A program made the translations under genes and the position numbers. This document shows positions 37,317 through 48,881 of a stretch of 64,000 nt of DNA, piece after piece. Within the stretch, counting starts at the first letter, position 1, and each line of letters starts with the position of its first letter. This DNA comes from Mycolicibacter heraklionensis (GTDB lineage Bacteria; Actinomycetota; Actinomycetes; Mycobacteriales; Mycobacteriaceae). Under the pieces are notes generated by a model. That model did no database searches, was not told where the DNA came from, and saw only the letters and a program-made list of their open reading frames with translations. The stretch covers positions 62,001-126,000 of the forward strand of contig NZ_LDPO01000010.1 in assembly GCF_001021505.1 (NCBI RefSeq), given 5' to 3'.

Positions 37317-39518
37317 CTAGCTTGCCGGAGTCACCACGACGCTGACGGTGCTCGCGCCGCTGTCTGATGCGATGACCAGCACCGGCGCGCCAGGGGCCGA
37401 GACCACATGTCCGCCGGTGACGGAGACTTGATAGCCGTCCGGGTACTGGATGGGTGGTACCGAGATCTCGGTCTGGGAGCCGGCGGCGAAGTGGCCTGTG
37501 CCGCCGGCCATCTCGGTGGAGTAGCTCAGCTGGAAAGTGCCGGAGTCGAACGACCAGGAGGTCGGGGTGCCGGCAACGGCCTGCGCGTACGGCGCCGACG
37601 TCGCTTCCAGCCTGGACCAATCGACATTGTCGCCGACGGGCGGCTTGCTGGGGTCGAAGACCAGCGCATTGCCCGGGGCGGTGCCGGTGATGGCGGGAAC
37701 CCCGTTGTAGGCCCATTGCGACCAGCCCCACATGCGCTGGTCCGCAGCGTTCATCACCATGACGGCTTCCGCGGCGCCGTTTCCGGATCCGAACTCCGAG
37801 ATGAGCCCCGGCACGTCGTACTTGCTCGTGTATGCCTCGCCGTTCTCGGCCAGTAGCTCGATGTACCCCGGGCACAGTGGTGAGAAGGCCGCGCTGATGC
37901 TGGTCAACATGCAGTAGTCGTGGAATGCGAAGACGCCGTGCGGGTCGTCCACCGCACCCAGCTGGGTCGGCACTGCCTCGTTGAACAGGGTGTTCGGCTC
38001 GTAGATCATCGGTGTGGTGGGGTCGACGGACCGGATCGCCGCGCTCACCTGGTTGTAGAACGGGGTCAGCTGCTGAGCTTCGTAGAAGGAATTGCCGAAT
38101 ATCGTTGACAGCCAAGTCGAGCCGGCCCAGGGCTCGTTGATGATCTCGTAGCCGGCGATGTTGGGGTCGTCTTTGAAGTAGTCCGCAACGGCTTGGGTCA
38201 TCCGCGCGTAGTGATTCAAAAGACCCACCCCGTCGGGCCCTTTGGCGTTGGACCACAACATGTCCCAGGCGTGGTTCTGTGCGGGGTTGAGTGCGTAGTT
38301 GAGTCCGAAGCCAATGTCGGGGTTGGGCAGCCCACCGGTTTGGGTGGCCCACTCCGGTGCGCCTTCGCCGCCGAAGACGGGGCTGAAGTCGTCCTGGTGG
38401 AAGTCGATGATGCTGACGATGCCGTGGTTGGCCAGGATCTGCACGGTCTGGTTGATCGAGGCGAGGTAGTTGTAGTCGATGACGCCGGGCTGTGGTTCCA
38501 CGCCCGCCCAGATGACGCCCAGCCGGACCGAGTTGAAGCCGTTGGCGGCCAGGAACGCCGCGTCATCGTCGCTGAACCCGCCGGCGGACGGCTCATAGGG
38601 CGGGATCTTGTAGACCTCGTTGAACCCGTGCAGCACGAGGACCCGACCGTCGGCGTCGGTGATCCACGTGCCGGCGGTGGTGATCCCGGCGACGGCGGCC
38701 GGGGCGCCGTCGAGGGTGCCGTAGTGGCCGTGGTCGCCGTGGGCGCCGAGCAGCGTGCTGGCGTTGCCGCCGGCGCCGCCGAGGGCGGGGAGGTCGCCGG
38801 GGCCGGTGTAGGTGCCGTCACCGGCGTCGCCGCCGGTGCCGCCGTTGCCCATCAGCCAGCCGCCGTTGCCGCCGTCTCCGCCGTTGCCGCCGAGGCCGCC
38901 GTCTGCACCGTTGCCACCGGTGCCGCCGTTGCCGAACATGCCGGCGTTGCCGCCGGCTCCGCCTATGCCGCCGGATTCGGTGCTATTCCAGCCGTTTCCG
39001 CCGTCGCCGAACAGCCAGCCGCCGTCGGTGCCGTCGTGGTGTTCGGCGGTGCCGTCGATGCCGTCGCCGATCAGGGGCCTACCGGTCAGGTCCTGGAAGG
39101 GTTGGTTGATGAGGTAGTTGATTTGTTGGCCGAGGTCGCTGTGGATCCAGGCTTCGATGCCGGTGTGGATGGGGGTGTAGACGTACTGCAGCAGCCAAGT
39201 GTTGGGGTCGGCGGCGGCGGCGGGGCCGGGGGCGGTCAAACCGGCCAGTTCGGTCAGGACGGTGTCCCAGTGCGCCGGGGCCAGGAAGGTGTCCCACGCC
39301 GAGGGTGAGAGCACCGCGTTCCAGTCGAGGGTGTTGGTGGTGGCGTCCAGGAAGGGCGCGAAGGCGGCGTCGAGCGCGTCATCGAAATCGGCCTGGGCCG
39401 CCGGAGCGGCAGCCAGCGGCGCCACCCCGAACGCCAGAAACGCGCCCGCGGTCGCGGTAAACCCGACGATCTGGCTGCTCATGTGGCGCCTTGTGGCGGA
39501 GTTGTTGCGGCGCATCAT
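37317..39518 (-). CDS. Secreted GH5 glycosidase with Gly-rich spacer (copy 4)
   Basis: This 733-residue protein, first in the array, has signal peptide, helical domain, PGRS-like spacer, GH5 barrel and C-terminal beta domain. Acid/base Glu462 (YEIINEPW) and nucleophile Glu575 (ISEFGS) are present. The barrel C-terminal part, WSQWAYNG and VFDPSKPPVG, is closer to classical endoglycoceramidases than the other three copies, and LSGNLPIPT is replaced by LFNEAVPT. Start could be 39518 or the ATG at 39482, which lines up with copy 3. The AT-rich 159-bp gap 39519-39677 should hold the array promoter; it has CGCAAG/CTTGCG arms at 39566-39597. Confidence 0.85.
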   Translation of the reverse strand: MMRRNNSATRRHMSSQIVGFTATAGAFLAFGVAPLAAAPAAQADFDDALDAAFAPFLDATTNTLDWNAVLSPSAWDTFLAPAHWDTVLTELAGLTAPGPAAAADPNTWLLQYVYTPIHTGIEAWIHSDLGQQINYLINQPFQDLTGRPLIGDGIDGTAEHHDGTDGGWLFGDGGNGWNSTESGGIGGAGGNAGMFGNGGTGGNGADGGLGGNGGDGGNGGWLMGNGGTGGDAGDGTYTGPGDLPALGGAGGNASTLLGAHGDHGHYGTLDGAPAAVAGITTAGTWITDADGRVLVLHGFNEVYKIPPYEPSAGGFSDDDAAFLAANGFNSVRLGVIWAGVEPQPGVIDYNYLASINQTVQILANHGIVSIIDFHQDDFSPVFGGEGAPEWATQTGGLPNPDIGFGLNYALNPAQNHAWDMLWSNAKGPDGVGLLNHYARMTQAVADYFKDDPNIAGYEIINEPWAGSTWLSTIFGNSFYEAQQLTPFYNQVSAAIRSVDPTTPMIYEPNTLFNEAVPTQLGAVDDPHGVFAFHDYCMLTSISAAFSPLCPGYIELLAENGEAYTSKYDVPGLISEFGSGNGAAEAVMVMNAADQRMWGWSQWAYNGVPAITGTAPGNALVFDPSKPPVGDNVDWSRLEATSAPYAQAVAGTPTSWSFDSGTFQLSYSTEMAGGTGHFAAGSQTEISVPPIQYPDGYQVSVTGGHVVSAPGAPVLVIASDSGASTVSVVVTPAS
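38701..39169 (-). repeat. 469-bp segment identical to 36511-36979 (copy 4 side)
   Basis: Partner of the segment at 36511-36979; offset exactly 2190 bp. Identity begins sharply at the boundary between the Gly-rich spacer and the GH5 barrel. Confidence 0.9.
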
Positions 39519-39677
39519 CCTGCTGTTTCATCTCCAAGTCGCGGCAAACCTGTGTAAAACATGTACGCAAGCAGAAATCTAACTCCGCCTACTTGCGCGT
39601 AACATAAGAATCAATAAACCGGCCGGATGTTGCGGTCAGGTGCTGTGAACCTCGAGGCCGCGTTAGGCTGACCCGAC

Positions 39678-40217
39678 ATGTCTGAACCCCAGCCGCAACC
39701 CGCACCGCTGTTCTTCGAGCACGGTGCCAGCTGGTATTGGGTGCTGTTCGGCCCGATCTCGGCGGGACTGCTGGTGCTGATCCAGAACTCCGGCGGCTAC
39801 GGCTTTCAGCCCCTGGTTCCCGGCGTGTTGTTGGTGCTGGTCTCGGCGATGCTCGCCATCCAGGTGAAGGCGGCGCGTATCCACACCTCCGTCGAGCTCA
39901 CGCCAGTCACTCTGCGGCAGGGCACCGAAACCATCCGGGTCGCCGATATTCAGGCGATCTACCCCGAGGCGGAGCGCCCCACCGGCTGGGGCAAGCAGCA
40001 ACCGCAGAAGTGGCAGGAATCCCGGGCGTTGGGCGAGCTGAGCGGGGTGCCCCGACGCCGGGTGGGCATCGGTCTGAGGCTGTCCGGGCGGCGCACGGTG
40101 CAGGCCTGGGCGCGTGACCATCGCAGGCTTCGTGCCGCGCTCAGCGAGCTGATTCCAGAGACGGTCGCACCCGGCGGTCCAGCCGAAACCGACGTCGAGG
40201 ACGGATCGTCCTGGTGA
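39678..40217 (+). CDS. DUF3093-type membrane protein
   Basis: This 179-residue protein has two adjacent N-terminal membrane segments (SWYWVLFGPISAGLLVLI and VPGVLLVLVSAMLAIQV) followed by a soluble PH-like beta domain (VELTPVTLRQGTETIRVADI ... GIGLRLSGRRTVQAWA). This layout matches DUF3093 and related PH-domain membrane proteins, whose role is unknown. It overlaps the next small membrane gene by GTGA and heads the segment leading to the copper-type ATPase, so it may be transcribed with it. Confidence 0.72.
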   Translation: MSEPQPQPAPLFFEHGASWYWVLFGPISAGLLVLIQNSGGYGFQPLVPGVLLVLVSAMLAIQVKAARIHTSVELTPVTLRQGTETIRVADIQAIYPEAERPTGWGKQQPQKWQESRALGELSGVPRRRVGIGLRLSGRRTVQAWARDHRRLRAALSELIPETVAPGGPAETDVEDGSSW

Positions 40218-40500
40218 GGACCGCCCCGGTTCTCCGTGCTCTTGTCGAGCTGGCCTTAGCTGCCGCCGCGGCGGCGGGCTGCGCGATGAGCTGGTTGCAG
40301 GTGCGTTATTTGGTATTGGTCGCGCCGGTCATCGACAGCGAACCGGCCACCACCTCGGTGACCTACCAGCCACGGATGCTGCTGCTGGCATGGGCGTTGG
40401 CCACGGCCGCAGGGGTGCTGGCGGTGGTGGGCACCGCGCGTCTGCGTCGGGCCCGCCGCGCCCCAGCGGTGGGATACCCCACGGGGGTATCATCGACGGG

Positions 40501-40504
<4 letters not shown>
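40214..40504 (+). CDS. Two-helix small membrane protein upstream of the P-type ATPase
   Basis: This 96-residue protein has two hydrophobic segments (VELALAAAAAAGCAMSWL and MLLLAWALATAAGVLAVVG) and a basic tail. GTG start overlaps the DUF3093 stop as GTGA; its own stop overlaps the ATPase start as GTGA. Its 3' end contains a CsoR-type operator, so the C-terminal residues GYPTGVSST are partly dictated by that site. It is not recognised as a known family. Confidence 0.65.
40474..40490 (+). promoter_or_regulatory. CsoR-type copper operator
   Basis: ATACCCC and GGGGTAT form a perfect 7-bp dyad around ACG, ending 10 bp before the GTG start of the copper-type ATPase. CsoR repressors bind G/C-rich dyads flanked by A/T of this type (TACCCC..GGGGTA). 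The site is inside the preceding coding sequence. No csoR gene is in the window. Confidence 0.72.
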
Positions 40505-42612
<2,108 letters not shown>

Positions 42613-42635
42613 CGCCGGAGAAGTCGGACACCGGT

Positions 42636-42695
42636 GCCGAGTGTGCGTTCTGCGCGGGGCTTTTCGCGTGATGCCACCCAAAACGCACATTCGGC
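42636..42695 (+). terminator. Intergenic hairpin between convergent genes
   Basis: Arms GCCGAGTGTGCGTT (42636-42649) and AACGCACATTCGGC (42682-42695) pair at 13 of 14 positions. It lies between the ATPase stop and the convergent esterase stop, so it may be a bidirectional terminator; no T tract follows. Confidence 0.6.
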
Positions 42696-42716
42696 GGTGG
42701 CGGGCGTCTTCTTAGA

Positions 42717-43538
42717 TCACGAATCCAGCCAAGCCAACTCCGCGGGCAGCTGCTCCTGCCAATAGGACACGTCGTGACCGCCGGGGGAGAACCCACCTGC
42801 CGGCGGCGGATTCAGTTGGCCGATGAAACTCTTGGTCGCGTAGGCGAAGCTGTCTCCGGTCCCGCAGTCGACCCGCAACGGGATCCGGGCCAGCCGCGGC
42901 ACCAGGTTGAAAACCGAGTTCGTCCGCCAGTCGTCGACGCTGTCGAATGCCCCGGCGGGCGCGCCGAAATAGGTCATGTAGATCGCCGGGCTGATGGCAC
43001 AGATCCCCGCGGTGCGCGCCGGACCGAGCTGGCTGCCCAGCAGCAGCGCGCCGTAGGCGCCCATCGACCAGCCCATGAACCCGACTCGGGTGGTGTCGAG
43101 GCCCTTCTCCGCCAGCATCGGGATCAGCTCCCCCAGCACCATCGCACCGGAGTCCTCACCGGAGCTGTGCCGGCGCCAGTAGGTGTTGCCGCCGTCGACG
43201 GCCACCACCGCGAACGGCGGCCGGCCCGAAGCGGTCAGCTTCGCCAGCTCTTCTTCCACCCCCAGATCCATCACCCAGGCCGCGTCGCCGTCCTTACAGT
43301 GCAACGCGATCACCGGCCGCAGCGGAGCGGTCTGCCCGGGCGGCCGCGCGATGATCCAGTTGGTCTCCACCCCGCCGCGGGCCGCCGACACGAACGAGCC
43401 GGATTCCCGGGTCGGATAGGTACTGCCGGTCGCCCGCGACTCGGCCGGGTGCCGCCCCACACCCACGCCGAATAGGCCTACAGCCCCCGCGGCACCGACC
43501 CCGAGGCGCAAAGCAGCCCGGCGGGTCAAATCTGCCAT
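42717..43538 (-). CDS. Tat-exported esterase / alpha-beta hydrolase (Rv0519c-like)
   Basis: This protein of about 273 residues starts MADLTRRAALRLGVGAAG, a twin-arginine signal. The hydrolase body shows the nucleophile elbow GWSMGAYG and a late His in GGHDVSYW; a lid-like segment lies before them. It resembles extracytoplasmic mycobacterial esterases related to Rv0519c and Rv0774c, which are relatives of antigen 85/esterase D folds. The first eight residues of the longer frame precede the Tat motif and are left out. It is convergent with the ATPase. Confidence 0.82.
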   Translation of the reverse strand: MADLTRRAALRLGVGAAGAVGLFGVGVGRHPAESRATGSTYPTRESGSFVSAARGGVETNWIIARPPGQTAPLRPVIALHCKDGDAAWVMDLGVEEELAKLTASGRPPFAVVAVDGGNTYWRRHSSGEDSGAMVLGELIPMLAEKGLDTTRVGFMGWSMGAYGALLLGSQLGPARTAGICAISPAIYMTYFGAPAGAFDSVDDWRTNSVFNLVPRLARIPLRVDCGTGDSFAYATKSFIGQLNPPPAGGFSPGGHDVSYWQEQLPAELAWLDS

Positions 43539-43594
43539 GTACAGCATCATCGCGTGGCGCATGCTCGGTTCGGCCCGCCGCGACGCGGTATTGA

Positions 43595-44584
43595 TCAGGT
43601 TGATGCCGGTTCGTTAGGAACGTCGGGAAGCGGTGGGCGGCCGAACTGCCGGCGAAACGCGTCCACGGTGTAACTCACGACGGTTGCCTCGCGTGGGGCA
43701 CGCACCGTCGCCGAGCGGGGGATCCGCACCATGGGTCCGAGCTGGCCGGCGTAGTGGTCCGGTTTGCCGATCTTGAGCAGCCCGTCGCCGGCGCCGGCCG
43801 AGTCGGGAGCGATCTCCACCTCGCCCTCGGTGACGACGTAGATCAGGTCCTCGACGGTGCCCTGCTCCAGCAGCACCGAGCCGGGACCCAACAGGACCGG
43901 TGCCTGCTGCGGGCGCGCCGGGGCGGCGGTCGGCGACAGCTGGATGACGATGTCGGCCAGCGGGACGATCCGGGTGTCGTGGGTCGCCACCACCACGACG
44001 CGATCGCCCGCCGCCAGCACCCGCAGCAGCTGCACCACTTCGCCGGCCCGCACGTAGTCCAGTTGCGCGGTGGGTTCGTCGGCCAGGATCAGCGGCGGAT
44101 CCAGGGACAGGGCGCGCGCCACCGCCACCCGCTGCTGCTGGCCGCCGCTGAGCTGCCCGGGCCGGTGGTGAGTCCGGTCGGCCAGACCGACCCGCGACAG
44201 CAGATCCCGGGCACGTTCTTGAGCGGACCACTGGGTCCACCCGGCCGCCCACATCGGCACCATCACGTTCTCCAGCGCGGTCAGGCTCGGCACCAGATTG
44301 AACGCCTGAAAGACGATGCCGACGGTGCGCCGCCGGTAGGACGTGATGTCGCGCCGGCTCAGTGCGGTCACGTCGGTGGCGCCGAACTGGATCTGACCGC
44401 TCGTGGGACTCAAGATGCCGCCCAGGCACGACAGCAGCGTGGTCTTGCCGCAGCCGCTGGGACCGAGCACCACCACCAGTGAGCCGGCCGGAACGTCCAG
44501 GCTCAGGCCGTGGATGGGACGGATCGGTTCCCCGCCGCCGGTGGCGTATTCGATGACCAGATCACGGATCCGTAGGTCCCCCAT
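43595..44584 (-). CDS. ABC transporter ATPase fused to cyclic-nucleotide-binding fold (Rv0073-type)
   Basis: This 329-residue protein has an ATPase domain (Walker [10 protein letters not shown] near residue 42, [30 protein letters not shown]) in the first 220 residues, then a CAP-type cyclic-nucleotide-binding beta domain ([33 protein letters not shown]). In the phosphate-binding cassette the usual Glu is Gln (AGQLG), while the Arg in PRSATV is kept, so binding is uncertain. It sits 3 bp downstream of its permease. The match is to Rv0072-Rv0073, named glutamine transport but of unproven substrate. Confidence 0.88.
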   Translation of the reverse strand: MGDLRIRDLVIEYATGGGEPIRPIHGLSLDVPAGSLVVVLGPSGCGKTTLLSCLGGILSPTSGQIQFGATDVTALSRRDITSYRRRTVGIVFQAFNLVPSLTALENVMVPMWAAGWTQWSAQERARDLLSRVGLADRTHHRPGQLSGGQQQRVAVARALSLDPPLILADEPTAQLDYVRAGEVVQLLRVLAAGDRVVVVATHDTRIVPLADIVIQLSPTAAPARPQQAPVLLGPGSVLLEQGTVEDLIYVVTEGEVEIAPDSAGAGDGLLKIGKPDHYAGQLGPMVRIPRSATVRAPREATVVSYTVDAFRRQFGRPPLPDVPNEPAST

Positions 44585-44587
44585 GAG

Positions 44588-45637
44588 TTACGGACCCCCG
44601 AACGCCAGCACCGGGTCTACGGCCACCGCGTGCCGCAGTCCCGCCAGGCTGGCCAGCAGACCGATTCCCACCGCGGTCAGGACCAGCAGGGCGAACGACG
44701 ACCCGGTCACCGCCACCAGCATCGGAAACAGCGGCCCGATCGACACCGCCAGGACGCCGCCGAGCACTGCCGCGGCCACCGCGACGACCACCGCCTGCAG
44801 CGCCAACCCGGCCAGCACCATCCACGTGGTGACGCCCAGCGCCTTGAACACCGCGAAGTCGCGGGTGCGTTCCAGCGCCGACAGGTAGATCAGGGAGCCC
44901 ACGATCAGTGCGGCGACGCCCCACAGCAGCACCGACATGTACGACAGGGCCATCTGTGCACCCGCCAGCGGGCGAACCATGTCGTCGACGGCGGCGGCCC
45001 GGTCCACCACCCGGTAGCCCTCCGGGACGTGCGCGGGCGTGCCCCGAATGCCGATCGCGGAGGTCACCGGCTGGCCGGAATACATCAGTCGTTGCGCGCC
45101 CGCCACGGTCAGGAAGCCATTGGGCTGGCCGGCCAGCGTGGTGGACTTCTCCACCAGGCCGACGATCCGCAGCTTGTCCGCGCCCAGTTCGATCTCGTCG
45201 CCGACGGAGCGCTTGAGCGTCGTCGACATCGCGATCTCATTGGGTTCGGTCGGAGCTCGGCCGGCAGTGAGCGGCGGCATTGCGGCCTTGGGCACACCGT
45301 AGATATTCACGTTCAGCGGCGAGCGGCCGTCCTGCAGGATCGTGTTGCCGTAGACCACCGGCAACGCCGCCTGCACGCCGGAAATTCGGGCGACGTCGCC
45401 GGCTTCGGCCTGCGGGAATCGCGACGAGCCCATGAACGGGCCCACCGCAGCCGTCTGGATCAGGTAGCCGTCGATGCCCAGTGAATCGACCACATTCTCC
45501 GCCTCGACCCGGAACCCGTGGGTCAACCCGGCCAGCACCAGAGTCAGGGCGAACACCATCGCGGTGCCCACCGCGGCGACAATGAACCGGCGCAGTCGCC
45601 ACTGCAGATCACGAAACGCGGTGATTAACATCCGCAC
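44588..45637 (-). CDS. FtsX-family ABC transporter permease (Rv0072-type)
   Basis: This 349-residue protein has an N-terminal membrane helix ([20 protein letters not shown]), an extracytoplasmic MacB_PCD-like domain, and three C-terminal helices starting [38 protein letters not shown] is the FtsX coupling motif. It pairs with the ATPase gene 3 bp downstream as a mechanotransmitting ABC complex. Start is GTG at 45637 or ATG at 45631. The PPE gene diverges upstream. Confidence 0.85.
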   Translation of the reverse strand: MRMLITAFRDLQWRLRRFIVAAVGTAMVFALTLVLAGLTHGFRVEAENVVDSLGIDGYLIQTAAVGPFMGSSRFPQAEAGDVARISGVQAALPVVYGNTILQDGRSPLNVNIYGVPKAAMPPLTAGRAPTEPNEIAMSTTLKRSVGDEIELGADKLRIVGLVEKSTTLAGQPNGFLTVAGAQRLMYSGQPVTSAIGIRGTPAHVPEGYRVVDRAAAVDDMVRPLAGAQMALSYMSVLLWGVAALIVGSLIYLSALERTRDFAVFKALGVTTWMVLAGLALQAVVVAVAAAVLGGVLAVSIGPLFPMLVAVTGSSFALLVLTAVGIGLLASLAGLRHAVAVDPVLAFGGP

Positions 45638-45790
45638 GCGCGCATGTTATCGCAGCGTGCGGCTGTGATCGCCGTCTCGGCGCGCGGCCGCAACGGCCTC
45701 CGCAAATCCGGAATGCCCGGTCAACCGCTAGCTTTTGGGCTACAAATACACACACACGCCGCTTTCATGAGCCCGGGGAGGGGGTCAGTG

Positions 45791-47167
45791 ATGAATTACG
45801 CTGCCCTGCCACCGGAGATCAACTCGCTGCGGATCTACACCGGGCCGGGCTCCGCGCCGATGCGCGCCGCTGCCGCCGCCTGGGGCGGACTCTCCGCCGA
45901 ACTGCACTCGGCGGTCACGTCGTACGAATCGGTGATCGCTGAGCTGACCGCCCAGGCCTGGCTGGGGCCGGCGTCGGAATCGCTGACCCGGGCCGCCGCG
46001 CTCTACGTGGCCTGGATGACCGCCACGGCGGCGCAGATCGACCAGACGACCGCCCAGGCGAACGCGGCGGCGGCGGCCTACGAGGCGGCGCACAGCGCGA
46101 CCGTGCCACCGTCGGTGGTGGCGGCCAACCGAGCTCAGTTGCTGCTGCTGATCGCCACCAATGTCTTGGGCACCAACACCGCCGCGATCGCCGCCAACGA
46201 GGCCGAATACAGCGAGATGTGGGCTCAGGATGCCGCCGCCATGTACGCCTACGCCGCGGCGTCGGCGGCCGCCACCGGGCTCACACCGTTCCAGAATCCG
46301 CCGCAGACCAGCAATCCCGCCGGGCCGGCCAGCCAGGCCGCCTCGGTCGGGACCGCCGAGGCCACCTCGTCGTCGTCGGACGTCCAGTCCCTGCTCGGCC
46401 AGCTGGCCTCGGGGATCGTGGGGTCGCCGAACAACTCGCTGCTGCAGGCAGGGGCCGCCGCCACGATTCCCGGGGCGGCGCAGGGGATCGAGGACATCTT
46501 CACGTTGCCGAGTCTTTCGGACCTGTTGGGCGTGAGCGCGGTGTCGGCGGTGGGGCTGATCATGTCTGCCGGCGCCTGGGCGGCCGGGGACGCCAGTACC
46601 CGGGAGATCCTCTACGAGCAGGACCAGCTGCGGATGGTGGAGTACGAGATCCTGCGCAACATCGATCTGTTCTCCCCGTTGACCCCGTCGCGGCCGATGG
46701 TGCCCGGTGTCTCGTCGATGTCGGCGGCGATGGGCGAGGCGATCACCTCCGGGAACCTGTCGGTGCCGATCAACTGGGCGGCCAACGCCCCGGAGATCCG
46801 GAGCCTGTCCTACACCAAGCCGTTGGCCGGCCCAAGCCTCGGCGGCGCCCCGGCGGCATCGCTCAGCGGTGCCGGCACCGCGTTCAGCCAGATGGCGCTG
46901 GCGGGCATGGGGGGCAGCGCCCTGGCCGGGTCGGTCAGCCGCGGCCGCGGCGGCGCCGACGCGGAATCACCGGCGCGGGTTCAGACGCCGCAGCGCGCGG
47001 CGGGCGACTCCACGGCTGACTCGCCGCCAGGTGACACCGAGGGCACCCCCGGCCCCTCGATGATGGGCATCGCAGCGGAGATCCGCGAATTCGCCGAGCT
47101 ACGCGACCGCGGGCTGATCACTAACGACGAGTACAACGAGCAGAAGATGCGCCTGTTAGGCCGTTAA
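45791..47167 (+). CDS. PPE-SVP protein with C-terminal SHOCT domain
   Basis: This 458-residue protein begins [16 protein letters not shown], a PPE domain (1-180) that pairs with PE partners for ESX secretion, with WLGPAS and the NEAEYSEMW helix. GNLSVPINW fits the SVP motif GxxSVPxxW. The last about 35 residues ([32 protein letters not shown]) match a SHOCT domain, a short oligomerisation module, which is not usual for PPE proteins. The ATG at 45791 is used; a GTG lies one codon before. No PE gene is adjacent, so the secretion partner must be elsewhere. Confidence 0.88.
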   Translation: MNYAALPPEINSLRIYTGPGSAPMRAAAAAWGGLSAELHSAVTSYESVIAELTAQAWLGPASESLTRAAALYVAWMTATAAQIDQTTAQANAAAAAYEAAHSATVPPSVVAANRAQLLLLIATNVLGTNTAAIAANEAEYSEMWAQDAAAMYAYAAASAAATGLTPFQNPPQTSNPAGPASQAASVGTAEATSSSSDVQSLLGQLASGIVGSPNNSLLQAGAAATIPGAAQGIEDIFTLPSLSDLLGVSAVSAVGLIMSAGAWAAGDASTREILYEQDQLRMVEYEILRNIDLFSPLTPSRPMVPGVSSMSAAMGEAITSGNLSVPINWAANAPEIRSLSYTKPLAGPSLGGAPAASLSGAGTAFSQMALAGMGGSALAGSVSRGRGGADAESPARVQTPQRAAGDSTADSPPGDTEGTPGPSMMGIAAEIREFAELRDRGLITNDEYNEQKMRLLGR

Positions 47168-47289
47168 ACGAATTCCGCACTTACGGCAGTTTTTCCGTTC
47201 AAATACCGCCCTTGTGGCTCCAAGTCTCGGTGGCTAAGCTCCGCCCACTCAGTAGTTGCTCAGGGGTGAGTCAGTCGGAGGGGCGGGAA

Positions 47290-48852
47290 ATGGTCGATCG
47301 CGGCAGCAAGGGGCGTCTCAGCAGGAACCGCCATGCCTTCGCCTCGGCGAGTTCGGTGGGGGTCTGCTTAGCGCTGGGGTTGGCGCCTGCGGCACCGGCA
47401 TACGCCGACTTCGACGACCTGTTCGACCAACTCCTCGACGCCGCGGGTATGGGGGCGTTGGCGGTGCCCGAACCGGCAGATGCCACCGATGCGCTGGATC
47501 TTTCGCAGGTGGTGGGCAACGACATCTACACCTGGGCATCGGTGGTCGAGGTCGTCTTCGCCGGGCTGTTCCAGAACCAGCTCTACGCGACCGTTCACGA
47601 CCTCGGTGAGCTGTGGATCCAAGGTCCGGGGGTGCTGCTGGACCCGATCATCAACCCGCTGTTCGCCGTCGACGGTGCCTGCGGCCTGATCTGTAACGGC
47701 GTCGACGGCACGGTGGATCACCCCGACGGCGGCGACGGCGGATGGCTGTTCGGCGACGGTGGCAACGGCTACAACCCGGGCGCCTCCGAAGACACCGAAC
47801 TCGGCGTCAACGGCGGGGACGGCGGCGACGCCAAGATGATCGGCAACGGCGGCTGGGGCGGCGACGGCGGGGCCAGTGCCGACGGCGGTGTCGGCGGTGT
47901 CGGCGGCTGGCTGATGGGCAACGGCGGCGACGGCGGTTGGGGTGGTGACGGACTGGACAGCGTGTCGGGCACCGCCGGCAACGGTGGTGACGGCGGACTC
48001 GGCGGCAACGCCATCTCGCTGTTCGGCGCGGGCGGACGCGGTGGTGACGGTGGTGACGGCGGCTGGGGCAACGACGGCGGTGACGGCGGCAACGGCGGCG
48101 CCGCCGGTGACGGTGGCAACGCGGTGGCCGGCTTCGGCGGCCCCGGTGGCTCCGGTGGCTACGGCGGTAACGGCGGCGCGGGCACCGCCGAGCACCCGAG
48201 CGGCGGTAACGGCGGGGACGGCGGCGCCTCCGGGAACGCCGGCAACCTGGTGTTCATGGGCAACGCCGGACCCGGCGGCTTCAGCGCTCCCGGCGGCAAC
48301 GGCGGCGACGGCCTGGCCGGCTCAGCCCAGGGCGACGGCGGTAACGGCGGCCGCGGCGGCGACAGTGGCTCCGGCGGCTACGGCGGCGACCCGAGCCACG
48401 CTCGCGCCGGCGGTGCCGGCGGCAACGGCGGGGCTGCGGGATCGCCCACGGCCACCGCCGGCAATGGCGGTGACGGCGGCAATGGCGGTGACGGCATGCT
48501 CGGCCATCCCAACGGAGGTGAAGCCGGCGGAGGCGGCAAGGGCGGCACCGGCGGTGCCGGTGGTGCCGGGACGGCTGCTCATCCCGATGGCGGAGCCGGC
48601 GGGAAGGGCGGAAACGGGGGCAATGCCGGGGACGGCAACGCCGCGGCAGCCGGTGGGGACGGGGGCACCGGAGGCGCCGGTGGGACGGCGGCCGGGAGCG
48701 GATCGGTCGGGCCGGGCGGCCCGGGAGGCGACGGCGGTGACGGCGGGCAGGGGGTTCCGGGTGGAGCGGCCGGCAAGCCTGGCAGCGGTGGCGCCGGTGA
48801 TCCGAACGGTGCTGCCGGCCAACCGGGCAGTCCCGGTGAGTCCTACGGTTAG
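47290..48852 (+). CDS. Secreted PGRS-like Gly-rich protein without PE domain
   Basis: This 520-residue protein has a signal peptide (RHAFASASSVGVCLALGLAP to about APAYA-44), a helical region of about 120 residues, the signature DGGDGGWLFGDGGNGY near residue 153, then GG-X repeats to the end with mostly Gly, Asp, Asn and Ala. No PE domain is found. The same signature and N-terminal layout is in the four GH5 proteins at 29-39 kb, so it belongs to one PGRS-like export family here without a catalytic tail. Function is unknown. Confidence 0.82.
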   Translation: MVDRGSKGRLSRNRHAFASASSVGVCLALGLAPAAPAYADFDDLFDQLLDAAGMGALAVPEPADATDALDLSQVVGNDIYTWASVVEVVFAGLFQNQLYATVHDLGELWIQGPGVLLDPIINPLFAVDGACGLICNGVDGTVDHPDGGDGGWLFGDGGNGYNPGASEDTELGVNGGDGGDAKMIGNGGWGGDGGASADGGVGGVGGWLMGNGGDGGWGGDGLDSVSGTAGNGGDGGLGGNAISLFGAGGRGGDGGDGGWGNDGGDGGNGGAAGDGGNAVAGFGGPGGSGGYGGNGGAGTAEHPSGGNGGDGGASGNAGNLVFMGNAGPGGFSAPGGNGGDGLAGSAQGDGGNGGRGGDSGSGGYGGDPSHARAGGAGGNGGAAGSPTATAGNGGDGGNGGDGMLGHPNGGEAGGGGKGGTGGAGGAGTAAHPDGGAGGKGGNGGNAGDGNAAAAGGDGGTGGAGGTAAGSGSVGPGGPGGDGGDGGQGVPGGAAGKPGSGGAGDPNGAAGQPGSPGESYG

Positions 48853-48881
48853 CCGGTTGGCCGACTGTCACGCCGCCGGAC

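Noticed and set aside
48281..48871. Arg/His-rich minus-strand frame opposite the Gly-rich protein
   Set aside because: Shadow of repetitive Gly codons.
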